From JAOAFX01 sp965649105 (GTDB lineage Bacteria > Hydrothermota > Tepidihabitantia > SM23-42 > JAOAFX01): a stretch of 19,141 nt of DNA. Both the position numbers and the translations under genes were made by a program. Positions 16,062-19,141 of this stretch are shown here, in pieces. Each line of letters opens with the position of its first letter. Within the stretch, counting starts at the first letter, position 1. The stretch covers positions 1 through 19,141 of the forward strand of contig CBFGJP010000050.1 in NCBI GenBank assembly GCA_965649105.1, given 5' to 3'. The notes under the pieces were generated by a model. The model saw only the letters and a list, made by a program, of their open reading frames with translations, did no database searches and was not told the DNA's origin.

Positions 16062-16924
16062 TTCTTTAAAAGTTCTAAGTCCGTGGTCACCTTATAAACT
16101 GTTTTAAGACTATCCAGTAACTTCTGGAAAAAATCCTGATATTTTTTTGAAATGAGATAATTGTAAATCTGCCCTTTTAATTCATCAGTCAATTCAGCCT
16201 TTGCTAAAATCTTTTTTTTATCCAGCAGTTTCACAATTAAATAAGTTCCCTGAATATAAGAAATCGGTTCCGAAACCTCGTTCATCTTAAGATTGAAAAT
16301 CACTTCTTCAGTTGCAAAATCACCGAGCCTTCCGCGGGGCAGATATTCTGTAACAATTCTTGGATTTTCAGGATTTTCCATTCGGGTTAAAGACCTCTCC
16401 TTTGCTACCTTCATAAAATCTGCACCTGCCATTATTTCATTGTATGTGACAATTGCCGATTCATAACTCGGGAGAACAATCTGCGCAAGTTTAACTGCAT
16501 AGGTAAATTCTTCCTGATGAGCGGTGAAATAGCTTAGAATCTCCATCTCGCTGACTGTTGTGCCATCAAATGAGCGACGGATCAGTGCCATTGCCATAAG
16601 ATTTTTTGTGTATTGATCGATAAGCAATCTGACGGAATCTTCTTTATCGATTCCTTTTTTCTTTGCCTCAAGGTAAAGTATTTCTTGATTAGCCCAGTTG
16701 TTTAAAATCTCAGTAATCGTCTCTTCGGGTAGATTTTTATATTCCGACTCCGGGATATATTTTTGAAATTCTTCAAGTGTCAGGACCGAACCATCCACTC
16801 TCACCAGAACATTTTTTTCTTTTTTAGCACAACTTAAAATTGTAATTGTTGTGATGAATAGAAGAAACAATATGCAAATTGTTAATTTTTTATAATCTTG
16901 CTTGATTCCTTTTAAAAAAATCAT
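16058..16924 (-). CDS. lipoprotein peptidyl-prolyl isomerase (PpiC/PrsA-like)
   Basis: The 288 residues start with a basic N-terminus, a hydrophobic segment (about 15-30) and a lipobox ILSC with the modified cysteine at residue 32, so this is a membrane-attached lipoprotein. It then has a SurA-N/PrsA-like helical part including VLVRVDGSVLTLEEF. A parvulin domain (about 142-236) shows VKLAQIVLPS, GADFMKVAKERS, RGRLGDF and EPISYIQGTYLIVKLLDKK. The histidine of the first strand is Gln here, so catalytic activity is uncertain. A good GGAGAG lies 5-6 bases before the ATG. It overlaps both neighbours by 4 bases and probably works with them in periplasmic folding. Confidence 0.82.
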   Translation of the reverse strand: MIFLKGIKQDYKKLTICILFLLFITTITILSCAKKEKNVLVRVDGSVLTLEEFQKYIPESEYKNLPEETITEILNNWANQEILYLEAKKKGIDKEDSVRLLIDQYTKNLMAMALIRRSFDGTTVSEMEILSYFTAHQEEFTYAVKLAQIVLPSYESAIVTYNEIMAGADFMKVAKERSLTRMENPENPRIVTEYLPRGRLGDFATEEVIFNLKMNEVSEPISYIQGTYLIVKLLDKKKILAKAELTDELKGQIYNYLISKKYQDFFQKLLDSLKTVYKVTTDLELLKK

Positions 16925-18210
16925 TTTTTCTCTCCTTTCAATAAATTTGCATAAACTTTTTGATTTATCACGGGTTGATATTTTGCTCTTAATGTTACAA
17001 ACAAACTATCCCTCAATTGACTGATTCTATCATCACGAAGTTTGGTAACAATTTGGTTGTATACCTCATTTAATTTTTTGTTAGGATAGTCTGCCTTATG
17101 TTGATTAAAATAATCAACAACACTCTGGGAATCAACCTTTACTTTTTCCAGAACATTATCCGAATAGAATTTCTGATATATTAGCGAATTTAGCGCCTTA
17201 TTTAATTCGTGCTTTATTTTTGGCATTTTTTCAGATTTTTCTTTCATTGCCAAGTCATAAACAAGGTCGGAGACGAGTTCTCTCTCAATCAAAAATTTAG
17301 GGTCAAGGTCTGGTGCTCTTTTTAAATGTAACTGAACTGCATTAATTACCGTTTTTACTCTCACAAAACTTGTATCATATTTTTTTACTACCCAGGTATT
17401 TAATTCATCCTCGGTCAATGTTGATTCGGGTTTCAATAATAAATTGAGCCCTTCCTGGTTATATTCTATCTTTGCCTGCTTAATAACCTGGTCAACAAAT
17501 TTCTCACCGGTATCCATTATCTTTTGTTTCATTAAGTTATCTTTAATATTTTGTTTTACATCTTCATACCTTGGGGTATCCATTTTTTTATGCTCAATCA
17601 CTTTTAAAAAATAAATATAATCACCAATATTTACAGGACCCGCAACATTTCCTACCTTGGTCTTCTTCAAAATTTTCAAAACATCAGTGGGTATTGAAAA
17701 TTCAGAGTTTGTGCCGATATCTCCACCTGGGCTTATCGTATCGAGAGAATATACAAGTAAAGATTCAAATTGAACTCCTCTTTTTAACTCCTTTTTAATA
17801 AATTGAGCGAGTGAATCATTATCAACAACAATCTCGGCGAGATGGTATTGACTTGTTAGTTTTTCATATAAACCTCTGATTTCACTCTCTTTAACCTTTA
17901 TTTTATCAATAACCTTCAATTGATAATAACCACGAATAATTATATCCCTTCTATTTGCTTCCATCGAAGCTTTGACCACCGGATCATCAGCATAACCTAT
18001 TGATTTTGCTTCTAATGTCGCAATTTGCTGATTTATAAAATCATCTATTATCTTCGCACGGCGCAAAGAATCGTCATTCGGCGTGAATTGATAAAAATCG
18101 TTAAGGTCCTTTACTGTAAATTTCTCGTTATTCAAAGTCACAAGCACATCATCGCTGGCACAGGTAATAATAAAAAAAATAACGGACACCACCCAGATTA
18201 ATTTTCGCAT
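16921..18210 (-). CDS. divergent PpiC/SurA-like foldase, probable lipoprotein
   Basis: The 429 residues begin with a short signal segment ending IITC (Cys17), an acceptable though imperfect lipobox. A helical region with VLVTLNNEKFTVKDLNDF follows. A divergent parvulin-like domain (about 122-208) contains YHLAEIVVD, GVQFESLLVYSLDTISPGGDIG and GPVNIGDYIYFLKVIEHKK. The C-terminal half (about 220-429) is charged and helical and resembles a second SurA-type chaperone lobe without a recognisable isomerase core. It is the first gene behind the promoter at 18228-18255, with GGAGGT just before its ATG. The product likely binds unfolded envelope proteins; catalytic activity is doubtful. Confidence 0.72.
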   Translation of the reverse strand: MRKLIWVVSVIFFIITCASDDVLVTLNNEKFTVKDLNDFYQFTPNDDSLRRAKIIDDFINQQIATLEAKSIGYADDPVVKASMEANRRDIIIRGYYQLKVIDKIKVKESEIRGLYEKLTSQYHLAEIVVDNDSLAQFIKKELKRGVQFESLLVYSLDTISPGGDIGTNSEFSIPTDVLKILKKTKVGNVAGPVNIGDYIYFLKVIEHKKMDTPRYEDVKQNIKDNLMKQKIMDTGEKFVDQVIKQAKIEYNQEGLNLLLKPESTLTEDELNTWVVKKYDTSFVRVKTVINAVQLHLKRAPDLDPKFLIERELVSDLVYDLAMKEKSEKMPKIKHELNKALNSLIYQKFYSDNVLEKVKVDSQSVVDYFNQHKADYPNKKLNEVYNQIVTKLRDDRISQLRDSLFVTLRAKYQPVINQKVYANLLKGEKK

Positions 18211-18227
18211 TTTACCTCCATTCAGTC

Positions 18228-18255
18228 ATTATACACAAAAACCATTCCAAGTCAA
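18228..18255 (-). promoter_or_regulatory. promoter of the three foldase genes
   Basis: TTGACT (18255-18250), a 16-base spacer and a perfect TATAAT (18233-18228) lie between the upstream terminator and the ATG at 18210. Transcription would start near 18221, giving a leader of about 11 bases that contains GGAGGT (18219-18214). The -35 box starts only 2 bases after the T-tract of the upstream terminator. Confidence 0.8.
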
Positions 18256-18257
18256 GT

Positions 18258-18294
18258 AAAATAAAAAGCCGGGTCAGGTTTTTACTGACCCGGC
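18258..18294 (-). terminator. intrinsic terminator of the secreted-protein gene
   Basis: On the minus strand a perfect 10-bp GC-rich stem, GCCGGGTCAG/CTGACCCGGC, with a 7-base loop is followed by TTTTTATTTT. It lies about 20 bases after the TAA of the sorting-domain protein and insulates the foldase promoter from it. Confidence 0.93.
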
Positions 18295-18313
18295 AATCAA
18301 TATCGCCAGTCCC

Positions 18314-19141
18314 TTACTTCACCAGTATCACCTTCTCTACCAACCGCTTCGAATCAGTCAATACCTTAACAAAATAAACCCCATTCGCAAACCGACCAAG
18401 ATCAAGCTCAAGAACACCATCTCCACTCAAACTCCGCCAACCCCACTCATTAACCTTACGACCCATCACATCATACACCGCAACCTCAAGACCACCACGG
18501 TAACCCTTATACGCAAGATTCAACCGACCATCCGAAACCAATGGATAAAGCCTAACCGCCGAAGATACCTCACCACCCTCACGCTCCTTAACACCAGTCC
18601 AATTCCAATAACGATTATACGCCGTATCCGCATTCGCCTGCAAATCCGCTAAATTCGTCCCACCTAATATCGCAAACGCAACAACCCTACTCTCACCCGG
18701 CGCCAATGTAAACGGACCCGCCGAATTACAAGTAGAAAAATCATTCGCACTACCCGATGGACTCGTTATCGTCCCATCCATAAACTGAATCTGATAATTG
18801 TCCGGTAAACCATTATACGGCCAAACATAAGTCTGATTGTTGATGATCGCTAAATTCTTCGCCGGAACCGTCCGCGGCGGATCCAATATCTCAACCCCAA
18901 CATACGGATACGAAGTATTATAATACATATAAGTCAAATTCCGCGCCGCCTCAGAATTACCATTGTTGCTCGTATACGAAGAACTAATATCCCAATCCAT
19001 AAAGATCGCCGCATACAAATTACTTATCGTCGTACTACCATTATTCCGCAACACAAACTTCATCGTCACAAAATCATTCGCCGTCGCATCATCCCAAGCC
19101 CAAGAATACTGCTCACACAACAAACCCTTAGACGATGGATG
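18314..19141 (-). CDS. secreted protein with C-terminal T9SS-type sorting domain (5' end missing)
   Basis: The reading frame is open to the window edge (275 codons visible), so the start lies outside; the first in-frame TTG at 19123 is not a start. The last about 80 residues (from AVRLYPLVSDGRLNLAY to ANGVYFVKVLTDSKRLVEKVILVK) form a Por-type/T9SS type A C-terminal sorting module, with VAVYDVMGRKV in the middle. Such modules direct export across the outer membrane in Bacteroidetes-like diderms and are common in WOR-3-type genomes. The preceding region is rich in Asn, Thr, Tyr and Gly, with FVLRNNGSTTISNLYAAIFMDWDI and LAPGESRVVAFAILGG, suggesting beta-sandwich surface domains. I do not recognise a catalytic domain. 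Codons end in G far more often than in the neighbouring genes. Confidence 0.8.
   Translation of the reverse strand, partial: HPSSKGLLCEQYSWAWDDATANDFVTMKFVLRNNGSTTISNLYAAIFMDWDISSSYTSNNGNSEAARNLTYMYYNTSYPYVGVEILDPPRTVPAKNLAIINNQTYVWPYNGLPDNYQIQFMDGTITSPSGSANDFSTCNSAGPFTLAPGESRVVAFAILGGTNLADLQANADTAYNRYWNWTGVKEREGGEVSSAVRLYPLVSDGRLNLAYKGYRGGLEVAVYDVMGRKVNEWGWRSLSGDGVLELDLGRFANGVYFVKVLTDSKRLVEKVILVK

Overview
The window holds a bacterial division and cell-wall (dcw) cluster, all on the minus strand, so it reads from high to low coordinates. It is moderately AT-rich. The peptidoglycan is of the meso-diaminopimelate type, judged from the DNPR motif in MurE. Lipoproteins, SurA-like periplasmic chaperones and a secreted protein with a C-terminal Por/T9SS-type sorting module all point to a diderm of the FCB type. 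My best guess is an uncultured lineage such as candidate division WOR-3 (Stahlbacteria) or a relative. That placement is inference from gene style, not a search.

Region by region, in direction of transcription. (1) 19141-18314: the 3' end of a large secreted protein with a C-terminal sorting domain and its own strong terminator (18294-18258). (2) A compact promoter (TTGACT-16-TATAAT) directly behind that terminator starts three overlapping genes (18210-14829). They encode parvulin-type peptidyl-prolyl isomerase/foldase proteins: two probable lipoproteins and one two-domain SurA-like protein. (3) A gap of about 195 bp holds the mraZ promoter (TTGACA-16-TAAAAT). Three 5-bp MraZ-type operator repeats (TGGGA, TGGGG, TGGGA, each 5 bp apart) overlap the -10 box, the predicted transcription start and the mraZ start codon. 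(4) 14633-1 is the dcw run: mraZ, a STAS-domain gene, rsmH, ftsL-like, ftsI/PBP, murE, murF, mraY, murD, ftsW, murG, murC, murB, a very short ftsQ-like gene, ftsA, and the first codons of a further gene that by position should be ftsZ.

Almost every junction is a 4-base ATGA overlap, a longer overlap or a gap of a few bases, so the genes from mraZ to ftsQ look like one translationally coupled unit. MurB to MurF, MraY and MurG make lipid II. FtsW and the class B PBP polymerise and cross-link it at the septum. FtsL/FtsQ-like proteins and FtsA tie this to the Z ring. RsmH methylates 16S rRNA, and MraZ probably represses the whole unit from the triple-repeat operator. The upstream foldase genes act in the periplasm and may be co-expressed by read-through, since I see no convincing terminator between them and mraZ.

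The most noteworthy points are the textbook MraZ operator fused to the mraZ start, a STAS protein without the usual phosphorylatable serine inserted between mraZ and rsmH, an FtsQ reduced to 98 residues, three tandem PPIase genes, two predicted near-leaderless promoters, and the different codon use of the secreted protein. I see no mobile elements, CRISPR arrays, tRNA or rRNA genes.
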